From NCBI RefSeq assembly GCF_003323715.1, contig NZ_QOIN01000024.1, forward strand, positions 62,001-126,000: DNA of 64,000 nt, in the 5' to 3' direction. This stretch comes from Streptomyces diacarni (GTDB lineage Bacteria > Actinomycetota > Actinomycetes > Streptomycetales > Streptomycetaceae). The notes below the pieces were generated by a model. The model ran no database searches and was not told the DNA's origin. It worked only from the letters and a program-made list of their open reading frames with translations. The position numbers were made by a program, and so were the translations under genes. Position 1 is the first letter of the stretch, and the number at the start of each line of letters is the position of its first letter. Shown here in pieces: positions 15,119 through 24,879 of this stretch.

Positions 15119-17827
15119 TCAGAATCCGGAGCGTTGCGGCTGCTGCCGTGCCCCGGAGCGCGGGTGGTGGGGCGCTGTGCCGGAGCGCGGCGGCTGGAGC
15201 GGCGCACCGGTGCGCTGTGCGGCGTGGCCGGGCGCGGCGTGCGCGGGCGTGCGGGGGCGTGCGGGGGCGCGGCCGTGTGCCGCGCGGAGCGTGAGCACCA
15301 TGGTCATCCCGCCGCCCGGGGTGTCCTCGGCCTCCAGGCTGCCGCCCATCGCCTCGGCGAAGCCGCGGGCGACGGCGAGGCCGAGGCCCACTCCCGCGCC
15401 GCCCGGCGCGTCCCCGTAGCGCTGGAACGGCTCGAAGATGCGGTCCTTGTCGCTGTCGGGGACGCCCGGGCCGCGGTCGGTGACCCGTACCTCCACCCGG
15501 TCTGCCAGCGCGCTCGCCTTGATCAGCACTTTCTTGCCGTCGGGGCTGTACTTGACCGCGTTCTCCACCAGGTTGGCCACGGTCCGCTCCAGCAGCCCTG
15601 GATCGACCGCGACCAGCGGCAGCGCCTCGGCCACGGCGAGCCTGACGCTGCCCTCGGGAACGCCGCCCAGCGCCTTGGGGACGACCTCTTCGAGGCTGAT
15701 GTCCTTGATGAGGGGGCGCACCGTGCCGGTGTGCAGGCGGGACATGTCCAGCAGGTTGCCGACGAGGTTGTCCAGCTTGTCGGCGCCCTCCTCGATGGCG
15801 CCCAGCAGCTCCGCCTCGTCCTCGTCGGACCACTGCACGTCGTCGGAGCGCAGCGAGGAGACGGACGCCTTGATGGCGGCCAGCGGGGTGCGCAGGTCGT
15901 GGCTGACGGCGGCCAGCAGCGCGGTGCGGATGCGGTTGCCCTCCGCCAGCTCGCGCGCCTGTTCGGCCTCGCCCAGCAGCCGCTGCCGGTCGAGGACGCC
16001 GACGGCCTGCGCGGCGAAGGCGGCGAGCACCCTGCGGTCCTCGGCCGGCAGCACCCGGCCTGAGAGCACGAGCATCATGTGGTCGCCGACCGGCATGTCC
16101 GTGTCGCCGTCCTCGGGGCCGGCCGGCGGCTCGCCGCCGGCGACCGCGCCGACACTGCCCGCGCACGTCCACGGTGCCCGTTCGTCGGCCCGCTCCAGCA
16201 GGGCCACGCAGTCCATGGCGAACGTCTCGCGCACCCTTTCCAACAGCGCGTCCAGGCTCGGCCCAGGGCCGCCGTGCTCCTGCTGCGCCTCGCCGCGCAG
16301 AACGCTGCCCGCCAGCACGGAGAGGATCTCCGACTCGGCGCGCAGCCTGGCGGCCTGCTGGGTGCGGCGGGCCGCCAGGTCCACCACCGAGGCGACGGCG
16401 GCGGCCACTCCGAAGAAGACGGCCAGCGAGACGATGTTGCGGCCGCTGCTGATGGTCCAGGTGTGGACCGGATCGGTGAAGAAGTAGTTGAGCAGCGCCG
16501 AGCAGACGGCGGCCGAGACCAGCGCGGGCAACAGCCCGCCCACCATCCCCGCGGTCACCGTCAGCACCAGGAAGAGCAGGACGTCGTTGGCGAAGCCGAC
16601 GTCCGGTTCGAAGGCCAGCATGAGGAGGGCCAGCAGCGCGGGGGCGCCGAACGCGGTCAGCCATCCCGCGACGACCCGGGCCCGGCCCAGCCGTGCCGCC
16701 CGCGACACCGGCAGCCCCCGGCCCCTGGCGACCTCCTCGTGGGTGACGATGTGCACGTCCAGGTCCGGGCCCGAGTCCCGCGCCACGGTCGCGCCCACAC
16801 CGGGCCCGAAGACGTACTGCCAGGTCTTGCGGCGCGAGGAGCCGAGCACGATCTGGGTGGCGTTGACGCCCCGTGCGAACTCCAGCAGCGCCGGGGGGAT
16901 GTCGTCCCCAATGACGTGGTGGTAGGTGCCGCCCAGGTCCTCGACGAGCGAGCGCTGGACGGCCAGCTCCTTGGGCGAGGCGGAGGTGAGGCCGTCGGCA
17001 CGGGAGATGTGCACGGCAAGGATCTCACTGCCCGAGCCCTTGGCCGCCATGCGGGCCGCGCGCCGGATGAGGGTGCGGCCCTCGGGCCCGCCCGTGAGTC
17101 CGACGACGATGCGTTCGCGGGCCTGCCAGGTGGAGCGTATGCGGTGCTCGGAGCGGTACTGCTGGAGGTACTCGTCGACCCGGTCGGCGGTCCACAGCAG
17201 CGCCAGTTCGCGCAGCGCGGTCAGGTTGCCGGGGCGGAAGTAGTTGGAGAGCGCGGCGTCGACCTTGTCCGGCGCGTAGACGTTGCCGTGCGCCATGCGG
17301 CGCCGCAGGGCCTGCGGCGACATGTCCACCAGCTCGATCTGGTCGGCGCGCCGCACCACCTCGTCGGGCACGGTCTCGCGCTGCCGCACCCCGGTGATCG
17401 ACTCCACGACGTCGCCGAGGGACTCCAGGTGCTGGATGTTGACGGTGGAGACCACGTCGATACCGGCGGCCAGCAGCTCCTCGATGTCCTGCCAGCGCTT
17501 CGCGTTGCGCGACCCGGGCACGTTGGTGTGCGCCAGCTCGTCCACCACGGCGACGGCGGGGCGGCGGGCCAGCACCGCGTCCGTGTCCATCTCGGTGAGC
17601 TGGGCGTCACGGTGGGTCAGGGTGTGGCGCGGCACCTGTTCGAGGCCGTGCAGCAGCGCCTCGGTGCGCGACCTGTCGTGGTGCTCGACGAATCCGACCA
17701 CCACGTCGGTCCCCCGCTCCACGCGGCGGTGCGCCTCGGCCAGTACGGCGTAGGTCTTGCCGACCCCGGGCGCCGCCCCGAGAAAGACCCGCAGCTGACC
17801 CCGGTGCGGCTGGGCTCCCAACGACAT
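15119..17827 (-). CDS. kdpD: KdpD potassium-sensing histidine kinase
   Basis: 902 residues. Order: N-terminal KdpD domain (1-210) with Walker A GAAPGVGKT at 17-25 and DELAHTNVPGSRN; a universal-stress-protein-like domain (about 240-370); four membrane helices (about 395-500) ending before a GAF-like segment; a HisKA domain with phosphoacceptor His643 in AAVSHDLRTPLAAIKAS; and an HATPase domain with NLVENAVKYSPDG and GAGVGLGLAVARGF. The last 60 residues are a low-complexity Ala/Pro/Arg tail not typical of E. coli KdpD. It senses low potassium or high ionic strength and phosphorylates KdpE. In Staphylococcus the N-terminal USP part binds c-di-AMP; here that is only a possibility. Confidence 0.9.
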   Translation of the reverse strand: MSLGAQPHRGQLRVFLGAAPGVGKTYAVLAEAHRRVERGTDVVVGFVEHHDRSRTEALLHGLEQVPRHTLTHRDAQLTEMDTDAVLARRPAVAVVDELAHTNVPGSRNAKRWQDIEELLAAGIDVVSTVNIQHLESLGDVVESITGVRQRETVPDEVVRRADQIELVDMSPQALRRRMAHGNVYAPDKVDAALSNYFRPGNLTALRELALLWTADRVDEYLQQYRSEHRIRSTWQARERIVVGLTGGPEGRTLIRRAARMAAKGSGSEILAVHISRADGLTSASPKELAVQRSLVEDLGGTYHHVIGDDIPPALLEFARGVNATQIVLGSSRRKTWQYVFGPGVGATVARDSGPDLDVHIVTHEEVARGRGLPVSRAARLGRARVVAGWLTAFGAPALLALLMLAFEPDVGFANDVLLFLVLTVTAGMVGGLLPALVSAAVCSALLNYFFTDPVHTWTISSGRNIVSLAVFFGVAAAVASVVDLAARRTQQAARLRAESEILSVLAGSVLRGEAQQEHGGPGPSLDALLERVRETFAMDCVALLERADERAPWTCAGSVGAVAGGEPPAGPEDGDTDMPVGDHMMLVLSGRVLPAEDRRVLAAFAAQAVGVLDRQRLLGEAEQARELAEGNRIRTALLAAVSHDLRTPLAAIKASVSSLRSDDVQWSDEDEAELLGAIEEGADKLDNLVGNLLDMSRLHTGTVRPLIKDISLEEVVPKALGGVPEGSVRLAVAEALPLVAVDPGLLERTVANLVENAVKYSPDGKKVLIKASALADRVEVRVTDRGPGVPDSDKDRIFEPFQRYGDAPGGAGVGLGLAVARGFAEAMGGSLEAEDTPGGGMTMVLTLRAAHGRAPARPRTPAHAAPGHAAQRTGAPLQPPRSGTAPHHPRSGARQQPQRSGF

Positions 17828-17883
17828 GCCCCCATTGTCACCGCTGCCGCCGTCTTCCCCTCCTCCGCGTGTCGGCTACGGCG

Positions 17884-18663
17884 TCAGGGTTCCGTAAGGA
17901 TCGTGGGGCCTGAGCCCGCACCACCGGGCCTGGGTACGGCCCGCGACGGGTCGGACGCCGCCGCACGGGACTGGTCCTTCAGGGTGCCGTCGGCCAGCTC
18001 GACCACCCGGTCGGCGAGGTCCAGCAGGGTCGCGTCGTGGGTGGCCACCAGGGCGGTGACGGGTTCGCTGTCCTCACCCTCGCCGCGGACGACGGCGCGC
18101 AGCAGTTCCATCACGGCGTGCCCGGTCTCGGCGTCGAGCTGGCCCGTGGGCTCGTCGGCCAGCAGCAGCGCAGGGCGGTTCGCCAGCGCGCGGGCGATGG
18201 CCACCCGCTGCTGCTGGCCTCCCGACAGCTCTTCGGGGCGCTGCCTGGCGTGGTCGGCGAGCCCGACCATGGCGAGCAGCAGCGCGACGCGTTCCTCGCG
18301 TTCGGCCACCGGCAGCCTGCGCATCCGCATCGGGACGCCGACGTTCTCCGCAGCCGTGAGGACGGGCAGCAGGGCGAAGGACTGGAAGACGAAACCGATT
18401 CGGTCGCGGCGCAGCGCCAGGTTCTCGCTCTCGCCGAGCGTCGCCAGATCGGTGCCGTCCAGGGCGATCCGCCCCCCGTCGGGCGCGTCCAGGCCGCCCA
18501 CCAGGTTGAGCAGCGTCGTCTTGCCCGAGCCCGAACGGCCCCTGACGGCGACCAGTTCACCGCGCGCGACGGTGAGGGAGACGCCGCGCAGCGCGTGCAC
18601 GGCGGTCGGGCCGCGACCATAGGTGCGGTGCACCTCTGTGAGCTCGACCATGGGGTGTGTCAA
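17884..18663 (-). CDS. Orphan ABC transporter ATP-binding protein (LolD/MacB type)
   Basis: 259 residues, complete nucleotide-binding domain: Walker A GRSGSGKTT near residue 43, Q-loop FVFQSFALLPVLTAAENV, signature LSGGQQQRVAIARAL, Walker B LLLADEPTGQLD and H-loop VATHD. The sequence is closest in style to LolD/MacB/FtsE-like ATPases that pair with separate MacB-type permeases. No permease gene is near: it is embedded between kdpD and kdpC on the same strand, with 96 and 56 bases on each side. It may serve a permease encoded elsewhere or have been inserted into the kdp cluster. The last 30 residues are low-complexity. The ATG at 18651 is an alternative start. Confidence 0.85.
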   Translation of the reverse strand: MTHPMVELTEVHRTYGRGPTAVHALRGVSLTVARGELVAVRGRSGSGKTTLLNLVGGLDAPDGGRIALDGTDLATLGESENLALRRDRIGFVFQSFALLPVLTAAENVGVPMRMRRLPVAEREERVALLLAMVGLADHARQRPEELSGGQQQRVAIARALANRPALLLADEPTGQLDAETGHAVMELLRAVVRGEGEDSEPVTALVATHDATLLDLADRVVELADGTLKDQSRAAASDPSRAVPRPGGAGSGPTILTEP

Positions 18664-18759
18664 CGCGTCACCTGTGCGTGTGGGTTCGGGGCGTGGGGGT
18701 CGGCTGGTCGCGCGTCAGTATGCGGGGGTTCGGGGCGGGTGGCAAGGGGCGAGGCCGGC

Positions 18760-19362
18760 TCAGCGAGCGGCGGCCGCCGCCTTCCGCACCGCCACGTTCA
18801 GCTTCAGCACGTTCACCCGCGGCTCGCCCAGGAAGCCGAGGTCGCGGCCCTCCGTGTGCGCGTCCACCAGTTCCCGGACGGCGCCCTTGGTCAGATGGTT
18901 GGCCCGCGCGACACGGGAGGTCTGAATGCGCGCGTACTCCGGTGAGACATCGGGGTCGATCGCGGATCCTGAGCCGGTGACGGCGTCGGGCGGGACGGCG
19001 GCGGTGGGCACGCCGTTGTAGTCGGCGACCGCCTGCCGGTTTTCGCGCACCGTCCGCACCAGCCGCGGGTCGCTCGCCCCCAGCTGCCCGGAGCCGGTGG
19101 CGCGCGGGTCGTAGTCGGAGTGCGAGGGCCTGCCGTGGAACCATTCGCGGCCACTCCAGCGCTGGCCGACGAGCGCGGAACCGACGTCCCTTCCGTCCGC
19201 GCGTACGGGGGTGCCGTCGGCCCGGTCGGGGAAGGCGGCCTGGGCGATACCCGTCACGGCCAGGGGGTAGAGGAGTCCGCAGACGACGGTCAGGACGAGC
19301 AGCGCACGGCACGCGGCCCACGCGAGCCTTCCCGTCCTGCGCGGGGAGAGGGTGGCCGTCAT
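18760..19362 (-). CDS. kdpC: KdpC subunit of the potassium-transporting P-type ATPase
   Basis: 200 residues. One N-terminal membrane helix (about 13-35, ending YPLAVTGIAQAAFPDRADG) is followed by an extracytoplasmic domain. The conserved SALVGQRWSGREWFHGRPS, the SDYDPRATGSGQLGASDPRL block and GSGSAIDPDVSPEYARIQ are diagnostic. KdpC stabilises the complex and is thought to increase ATP affinity of KdpB. The start lies 1 base after the kdpB stop. Confidence 0.95.
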   Translation of the reverse strand: MTATLSPRRTGRLAWAACRALLVLTVVCGLLYPLAVTGIAQAAFPDRADGTPVRADGRDVGSALVGQRWSGREWFHGRPSHSDYDPRATGSGQLGASDPRLVRTVRENRQAVADYNGVPTAAVPPDAVTGSGSAIDPDVSPEYARIQTSRVARANHLTKGAVRELVDAHTEGRDLGFLGEPRVNVLKLNVAVRKAAAAAR

Positions 19363-19363
19363 G

Positions 19364-21511
19364 TCAGTTCACTCCCGGGATGGCACTCAGCAGCAGGTCG
19401 ATCAGTTTGATGCCGACGAAGGGGGCGACGAGCCCGCCCGCCCCGTAGACGGCGAGGTTGCGCCGCAGCATGCCAGCGGCGCTCAGCGGCCTGTACCGCA
19501 CACCGCGCAGGGCGAGCGGGACGAGGGCGACGATGATCAGAGCGTTGAAGATGACCGCGGAGAGGATCGCCGACTGCGGTGAGGCAAGCCGCATCAGGTT
19601 GAGCGCGTCCAGCCCCGGGTAAGCGGTGGCGAACATCGCCGGGATGATGGCGAAGTACTTGGCGACGTCGTTGGCGAGGGAGAACGTCGTCAGCGCCCCG
19701 CGGGTGATCAGCAGTTGCTTGCCGATCGCCACGATCTCGATGAGTTTGGTGGGATCGGAGTCGAGATCCACCATGTTCGCGGCCTCCTTGGCGGCGGAGG
19801 TCCCGGTGTTCATGGCGACTCCGACGTCGGCCTGGGCGAGCGCGGGCGCGTCGTTGGTGCCGTCGCCCGTCATGGCCACGAGCCGCCCCGAGGACTGTTC
19901 GCGGCGGATGAACGCCATCTTGTCCTCGGGTGTGGCCTCGGCGAGGAAGTCGTCGACGCCCGCCTCCCCTGCGATGGCCCGGGCGGTCAGCGGATTGTCG
20001 CCGGTGATCATGACGGTCCTGATGCCCATGCCGCGCAGCTCGGTGAAGCGTGCGCGCATGCCGTCCTTGACGACGTCCTTGAGGTGGACGACGCCGAGCA
20101 CCCGCGCGCCGTGCGCGTCCTCGACGCCGACGACCAGTGGGGTGCCGCCGGCCTCGGCGACCTCCCGCACCACGCGGTCCACCTCGTCTCCGGCGCCCCG
20201 GGCGCCCCCGGCTCCCCCGGCGCACTGTTCGACCCAGGCGCGGACGGCGGAGGCAGCGCCCTTGCGTACCCGTACGAGGCGGCCGTCCTGCCCTTCGAGG
20301 TCGACGCCCGACATCCGGGTCCGGGCGGTGAACGGCACCCAGACGGCGCCCTTCAGCCCGCCCTCGTGGCTGCCGCGCAGCCCGTGGCGCTCCTCGGCCA
20401 GGGCGACGACGGAGCGGCCTTCGGGGGTCTCGTCGGCGAGCGAACCCAGATGAGCGGCCTCGGCCAGTGCCGCTTCGGTCGCACCGCCGACGGGGACGAA
20501 GGCGGTGGCGCGGCGGTCGCCGAACGTGATGGTGCCGGTCTTGTCGAGCAGCAGTGTGGACACGTCCCCCGCGGCCTCCACGGCGCGCCCCGAGGTGGCC
20601 AGCACGTTGCGGCGCACCAGCCGGTCCATACCGGCGATGCCGATGGCCGACAGCAGCGCCCCGATGGTGGTGGGGATGAGGCAGACCAGCAGCGCGGTCA
20701 GCACCGTGAGGGACTGTTCGGCCCCCGCGTAGCGCGCGAACGGCTGGAGCGTGACGACGGCGAGGAGAAAGACCACGGTGAGCGAGGCCAGCAGGATGCC
20801 GAGCGCTGTCTCGTTCGGCGTCTTGCGCCGGGCCGCACCCTCCACCAGCGAGATCATCCGGTCGATGAAGCTCTCGCCCGGCCTGGTGGTGATCGCCACG
20901 ACGATGCGGTCGGAGAGCACACTGGTGCCGCCCGTCACGGCACAGCGGTCGCCGCCCGACTCGCGGATGACCGGGGCCGACTCGCCCGTGATGGCGGACT
21001 CGTCGACGGAGGCGACCCCCTCGACCACGTCGCCGTCCCCGGGGATCACGTCCCCGGCCTCGCAGACGACGCGGTCACCCACGCGCAGCGCGGCTCCGGA
21101 CACCGTCTCCTCGCCGCCCTCCTCGGTCAGCCGCCGGGCGACGCTCTCGGTCCTGGTCCTGCGCAGGGAGTCCGCCTGGGCCTTGCCGCGCCCCTCGGCG
21201 ACGGCCTCGGCGAGGTTGGCGAACAACACGGTCAGCCAGAGCCAGCAGGTGACGACCCAGCCGAACCACTCGCCCGGGTGGCGGACGGCGAGCACGGTGG
21301 TGACCACCGAACCGACCTCGACCACGAACATCACGGGCGCCTTGGCCATCGTCCGCGGGTCCAGCTTGCGCAGCGCCACCGGGAGCGCGCGCACCAGCAG
21401 GCGCGGATCGGACAGCCCACCGCCTGCCGGGCCACCGGGCGGGGCAGCGGCCTCGGCCGTGCCGGGCGCCGCGGGGGTCTGCGGGGGGCGGACGCGGGTT
21501 GTCGTACTCAT
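19364..21511 (-). CDS. kdpB: KdpB catalytic subunit of the potassium-transporting P-type ATPase
   Basis: 715 residues. P-type ATPase with the TGES loop at 175-178 (dephosphorylation and inhibitory serine site in E. coli), phosphorylation site Asp323 in [13 protein letters not shown], nucleotide-binding domain and the hinge [20 protein letters not shown]. The conserved KdpB membrane Lys/Asp region follows, near [16 protein letters not shown]. It hydrolyses ATP and drives potassium import through KdpA. The N-terminal 40 residues are Pro/Ala-rich, as in other streptomycetes. Start and kdpA stop overlap in TGATG. Confidence 0.95.
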   Translation of the reverse strand: MSTTTRVRPPQTPAAPGTAEAAAPPGGPAGGGLSDPRLLVRALPVALRKLDPRTMAKAPVMFVVEVGSVVTTVLAVRHPGEWFGWVVTCWLWLTVLFANLAEAVAEGRGKAQADSLRRTRTESVARRLTEEGGEETVSGAALRVGDRVVCEAGDVIPGDGDVVEGVASVDESAITGESAPVIRESGGDRCAVTGGTSVLSDRIVVAITTRPGESFIDRMISLVEGAARRKTPNETALGILLASLTVVFLLAVVTLQPFARYAGAEQSLTVLTALLVCLIPTTIGALLSAIGIAGMDRLVRRNVLATSGRAVEAAGDVSTLLLDKTGTITFGDRRATAFVPVGGATEAALAEAAHLGSLADETPEGRSVVALAEERHGLRGSHEGGLKGAVWVPFTARTRMSGVDLEGQDGRLVRVRKGAASAVRAWVEQCAGGAGGARGAGDEVDRVVREVAEAGGTPLVVGVEDAHGARVLGVVHLKDVVKDGMRARFTELRGMGIRTVMITGDNPLTARAIAGEAGVDDFLAEATPEDKMAFIRREQSSGRLVAMTGDGTNDAPALAQADVGVAMNTGTSAAKEAANMVDLDSDPTKLIEIVAIGKQLLITRGALTTFSLANDVAKYFAIIPAMFATAYPGLDALNLMRLASPQSAILSAVIFNALIIVALVPLALRGVRYRPLSAAGMLRRNLAVYGAGGLVAPFVGIKLIDLLLSAIPGVN

Positions 21512-23220
21512 CAGGAGAGTCCCTCCGCGAGCGGCCCCAGAGCGAGGGCCGGGAAGAAGGTGAGCCCGGTGACGATCAGCACGGAGCCGACCAGCATGCC
21601 GGAGAAGAGGGGTTTTTCGGTGCGCAGGGTGCCGGCCGTCGCGGGCGCCGGAGCCCGGCGGGCCAGCGATCCGGCCAGGGCCAGCGCGAACACCATGGGC
21701 AGGAACCGGCCCAGCAGCATGCACAGGCCCAGCGTGGTGTTGAAGAAGGGGGTGTCGGCGCCGAGCCCGGCGAAGGCGCTGCCGTTGTTGTTCGCGGCGG
21801 AAGTGTAGGCGTACAGCACCTCGGTGAAGCCGTGCGCGCCGATGTTGGTCATGGCTTCCTCGCCGTCGGGCAGCGCCATGGCCAGCGCGGTGCCGCTCAG
21901 CACCAGGGCCGGGGTGACCAGGAAGGAGCAGGCCGCGCAGGTGATCTCACGGGTCCCGATCTTCTTGCCCAGGTACTCGGGGGTGCGCCCGACCATGAGC
22001 CCGGCGAGGAAGACGGCGACGACGGCCATGACCAGCATGCCGTAGAGCCCGGACCCCACGCCGCCCGGGGCGATCTCGCCGAGCATCATGCCCAGCAGCG
22101 TCGCGCCGCCGCCGAGCGCCGTGAACGAGTCGTGGAAGGCGTTGACGGCACCCGTCGAGGTCATCGTCGTCGACGCCGCGAACAGCGCGGAAGCGCCCTC
22201 GCCGAACCGCTGTTCCTTGCCCTCCATGGCGCCGCCGGCCGCTTGCGCGGCGGTGCCCGGGTGCGCGAACTCCGAGGCGGTGACGGCCAGGACGGCACCG
22301 AGCCACAGGACGCCCATCGCGCCGAGGAGGGCGTACCCCTGGCGCACGTTGCCTGCCATGGTGCCGAAGGTGCGGGTGAGCGAGAACGGGATGACGAGGA
22401 TGAGGAAGACCTCCAGCAGGTCGCTGAGGCCGCTCGGGTTCTCGAAGGGATGCGCGGAGTTGGCGTTGAAGAATCCGCCGCCGTTGGTTCCCAGCTCCTT
22501 GATGGCCTCCTGCGAGGCGACGGGCCCGCCCGGTATGTGCTGCGTCGCACCGGAGAGGGTGTGCACCTCGTGCGCTCCGGCGAGGTTTTGCACCACACCG
22601 GTGGCCACCAGCGCGAGCGCGCTGACGAAGGCGACGGGCAGCAGGATGCGGACGACGCCGCGTACCAGGTCGGTCCAGAAGTTGCCCAACTCGCCGGAGC
22701 GGGCGGCTCCCTCGTGGGCGCGGGCGGCCCCCTCCCGGGACCGAGCGGAACGGTGGACGAATCCGCGTACGACGGCGACGGCGACGGCCATGCCCACGGC
22801 GGCGGAGACGAAGTTCTGCACCGCGAGGCCGGTCAGCTGCACCAAGTGTCCCATGGCGGACTCGCCCGCGTAGGACTGCCAGTTGGTGTTGGAGACGAAC
22901 GAGGCGGCGGTGTTGAACGCCTGGTCGGGGTCGATCGCCTCGAAGCCGAGCGAGAGCGGCAGCTTGTCCTGGAGGCGCTGGAGCGCGTAGAGGAGCAGCA
23001 CCCCGGCGGCGGAGAAGGCCAGCACCGCGCGCAGGTACGCGGCCGGGCGCAGCCGCGCGTCGGGGTCGACGCCGACGCAGCGGTAGAGGCACCGCTCGAT
23101 ACGCAGGTGCCTGGGCGAGGTGTAGACGGCGGCCATGTAGTCGCCGAACGGCCGGTGGACCAGGGCGAGCGCTCCGACGAGCGCGAGCAGTTGCAGTGCG
23201 GTGGCGAGGATCGGGCTCAT
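21511..23220 (-). CDS. kdpA: KdpA potassium-binding and translocating subunit
   Basis: 569 residues with about ten membrane helices, of the potassium-channel-derived superfamily. Four selectivity-filter-like loops are visible: [48 protein letters not shown], and [13 protein letters not shown]. The start [16 protein letters not shown] at 23220 follows the kdpF stop by 8 bases. Order kdpF-kdpA-kdpB-kdpC is standard, and all four subunits are intact. Confidence 0.95.
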   Translation of the reverse strand: MSPILATALQLLALVGALALVHRPFGDYMAAVYTSPRHLRIERCLYRCVGVDPDARLRPAAYLRAVLAFSAAGVLLLYALQRLQDKLPLSLGFEAIDPDQAFNTAASFVSNTNWQSYAGESAMGHLVQLTGLAVQNFVSAAVGMAVAVAVVRGFVHRSARSREGAARAHEGAARSGELGNFWTDLVRGVVRILLPVAFVSALALVATGVVQNLAGAHEVHTLSGATQHIPGGPVASQEAIKELGTNGGGFFNANSAHPFENPSGLSDLLEVFLILVIPFSLTRTFGTMAGNVRQGYALLGAMGVLWLGAVLAVTASEFAHPGTAAQAAGGAMEGKEQRFGEGASALFAASTTMTSTGAVNAFHDSFTALGGGATLLGMMLGEIAPGGVGSGLYGMLVMAVVAVFLAGLMVGRTPEYLGKKIGTREITCAACSFLVTPALVLSGTALAMALPDGEEAMTNIGAHGFTEVLYAYTSAANNNGSAFAGLGADTPFFNTTLGLCMLLGRFLPMVFALALAGSLARRAPAPATAGTLRTEKPLFSGMLVGSVLIVTGLTFFPALALGPLAEGLS

Positions 23221-23228
23221 CTCGGTGC

Positions 23229-23318
23229 TCAGAACCTCTCCGGGAAGAGGAGGGCCGCGACGAGGTAGCCCAGCAGGGAGACGGCCACGACCAGTCCCAC
23301 GGCGTTCTCGGCGCTCAT
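23229..23318 (-). CDS. kdpF: KdpF small membrane subunit
   Basis: 29 residues: [20 protein letters not shown], followed by [10 protein letters not shown] single hydrophobic helix with the typical FPERF-type end. KdpF stabilises the KdpFABC complex in the membrane. It is too short for routine gene callers. Its upstream sequence is now the end of an IS110-family element, so its original promoter connection is interrupted. Confidence 0.9.
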   Translation of the reverse strand: MSAENAVGLVVAVSLLGYLVAALLFPERF

Positions 23319-23334
23319 TAGAGGACCATCCCTT

Positions 23335-23557
23335 CTGCAGCCCTCTTCGGTAGGGTTGTGACCTCTCGGTCCCGGCGGGTGCATGGCTTGTGGCGCGAGC
23401 CATTCGATGGCCACTGTGAGTTGTGCCAGCCCCGCCGGGCCGAGGCCGTCTGATCGGCATCAGGGACACGCCCCGCAGAGGGCCGATTAATGAGCTCCCG
23501 GCAGACGTCCTCACCACCGGGCAGGTGCTCCGCGCACGACACAGGAGTACTTCTTTC
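23335..23557 (+). ncRNA. Candidate bridge-RNA region of the IS110 element
   Basis: In IS110-group elements the non-coding left end between the element boundary and the transposase gene encodes a structured bridge RNA with target- and donor-binding loops. Here about 220 bases before the GTG contain several possible hairpins, for example GGCT...GAGCC around 23385-23402 and CCCGCCGGG around 23431-23439. Location and length fit; the RNA itself is inferred, not shown. Confidence 0.35.
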
Positions 23558-24778
23558 GTGTACATCGGATGGGACTGGGCGACCGAGACCCACGACGTGA
23601 CGGTCATGGACAACACCGGCGCACGCGTGGCCCGCTGGGAGTTCGCGCACACCGAGGAAGGCATCGCCAGGACGCTGGCCAAGCTCGCGAAGCACGGCAG
23701 CCCGGCGGACCTGCCGGTAGCCATCGAGACCACCCGCGGCCTGGTCGTGGACCGACTGCTCCAGGCCGGCCACCCGGTCGTGCCGGTGCACCCGAACGCC
23801 TTCCATGCGATGCGCCCGCGCTGGGGCGCATCCAAGGCCAAGACCGACGCGGGCGACAGCCTCAAGCTCGCCGACTACCTGCGCACCGACGGGCACTTCC
23901 TGCCCCGTCTTGAGCCGACCGAGCAGGCCACGATGGAGCTGCAGGCCCTGACCCGGCAGCGGGCCGACCACGTCGCGGCCCGCATCGCAGCCGTCAACCA
24001 GCTCGCCGCACTGCTGGACATGCACTGGCCCGGCGGCAAGGCCGTCTTCTCCAGCCTCGACAGCGACATCGCCCTGGCGTTCCTGGACCGCTGCCCGACA
24101 CCGGCCTCGGCCGCCAAGCTCACCGCCGGACGGCTGGAAGCCTGGTGCAAGCGCCACAGCTACACCGGCAAGCGGCCCGGCAGCGTCCTCATCGAACGCC
24201 TTCGCTCCGCTCCTCAGCCGGCTTCCCGGCTCGGTGAGAGCGTGATCGAGCAGCTCGTCCGGGTCCAGGTCCAGCTGGTCAAGAGCATCAGGGCGACGAT
24301 CCGGGTGCTGGACTCGGCCATCGCCGACGCCGTCGCCTTGCACCCCTACGCGCCGCTCCTCGCGACCATGCCCCGGATCGGCACGATCAACCTGGGGCAG
24401 ATCATCGGCGAGATCGGCCCGATCCTGGAACGCTCCCGCACCAGCGAGCAGTTCATCGCCGAGACCGGTGCCGTTCCCGTGACCCGGGCGTCGGGCAAGT
24501 CCCGCGTGGTGAGCTTCCGCCACGCGGCCAACCGCCGTGCCCGACTGGCCATCGTCGGCTACGCCGACAACAGCCGACACGCCAGCGACTGGGCAGCGAA
24601 GATCTACAACAACGCGCGAGCGGACCGCAAGCGCCATCCCCACGCCGCCCGCATCCTCGCCCGCGCGTGGCTGCGTGTGATGTGGGCCTGCTGGCGCGAC
24701 GGAACCTGCTACGACCCCGACACCCACCGAGCCAACAACAAGATCAAAACCGATCCCGAGGCGGCTCTGGCGGCATAG
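23558..24778 (+). CDS. IS110-family transposase
   Basis: 406 residues, full length. The N-terminal DEDD RuvC-like domain shows [13 protein letters not shown] (first Asp), [14 protein letters not shown] (Glu), and [17 protein letters not shown] (last two Asp). The central helical region is followed by the C-terminal Tnp domain with [18 protein letters not shown] and [12 protein letters not shown], which carries the catalytic Ser in this family. IS110 recombinases use both sites with a bridge RNA for RNA-guided insertion. The GTG at 23558 begins the conserved domain and has AGGAG 11 bases upstream. No frame damage is seen, so it may be active. Confidence 0.9.
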   Translation: MYIGWDWATETHDVTVMDNTGARVARWEFAHTEEGIARTLAKLAKHGSPADLPVAIETTRGLVVDRLLQAGHPVVPVHPNAFHAMRPRWGASKAKTDAGDSLKLADYLRTDGHFLPRLEPTEQATMELQALTRQRADHVAARIAAVNQLAALLDMHWPGGKAVFSSLDSDIALAFLDRCPTPASAAKLTAGRLEAWCKRHSYTGKRPGSVLIERLRSAPQPASRLGESVIEQLVRVQVQLVKSIRATIRVLDSAIADAVALHPYAPLLATMPRIGTINLGQIIGEIGPILERSRTSEQFIAETGAVPVTRASGKSRVVSFRHAANRRARLAIVGYADNSRHASDWAAKIYNNARADRKRHPHAARILARAWLRVMWACWRDGTCYDPDTHRANNKIKTDPEAALAA

Positions 24779-24795
24779 AGGTTGACTCAGGGAAC

Positions 24796-24879
24796 TCACA
24801 GCCTGTCCACCCCCCTGGCGATGAGGGCCACCAGTGCGAAGACGGCGAGGGTGGCGGCGACGAAGGCCAGATCGGCCAT
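24796..24879 (-). CDS. 27-residue membrane micro-protein, former first ORF of the kdp operon
   Basis: MADLAFVAATLAVFALVALI followed by ARGVDRL. One hydrophobic helix with a basic end; AGGAG lies 7 bases before the ATG. Similar micro-ORFs of the form MAD-FV...FALVAL-A+GV-+L precede kdpF in streptomycetes as I recall, which suggests a membrane leader peptide or an accessory Kdp subunit. It is on the kdp strand, but the IS110 element now separates it from kdpF by about 1.48 kb. Confidence 0.7.
   Translation of the reverse strand: MADLAFVAATLAVFALVALIARGVDRL

Larger units (their letters stand above)
23325..24790 (+). mobile_element. IS110-family insertion sequence between kdpF and its leader ORF
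   Basis: An apparently intact element of about 1.45 kb with one transposase gene on the plus strand, opposite to the kdp operon. Boundaries are estimated: the left end lies between the kdpF start (23318) and about 23340, the right end between the transposase stop (24778) and the micro-ORF stop (24796). No terminal inverted repeats or target duplication were found, as expected for IS110. A 9-base CTGTGAGTT occurs at 23414-23422 and inverted at 24794-24802, which may be chance. The long 5' non-coding end fits the IS110 layout. Confidence 0.75.

Noticed and set aside
16079..18622. 847-codon open frame on the plus strand
   Set aside because: Antisense shadow across kdpD and the ABC ATPase; no recognisable motifs.
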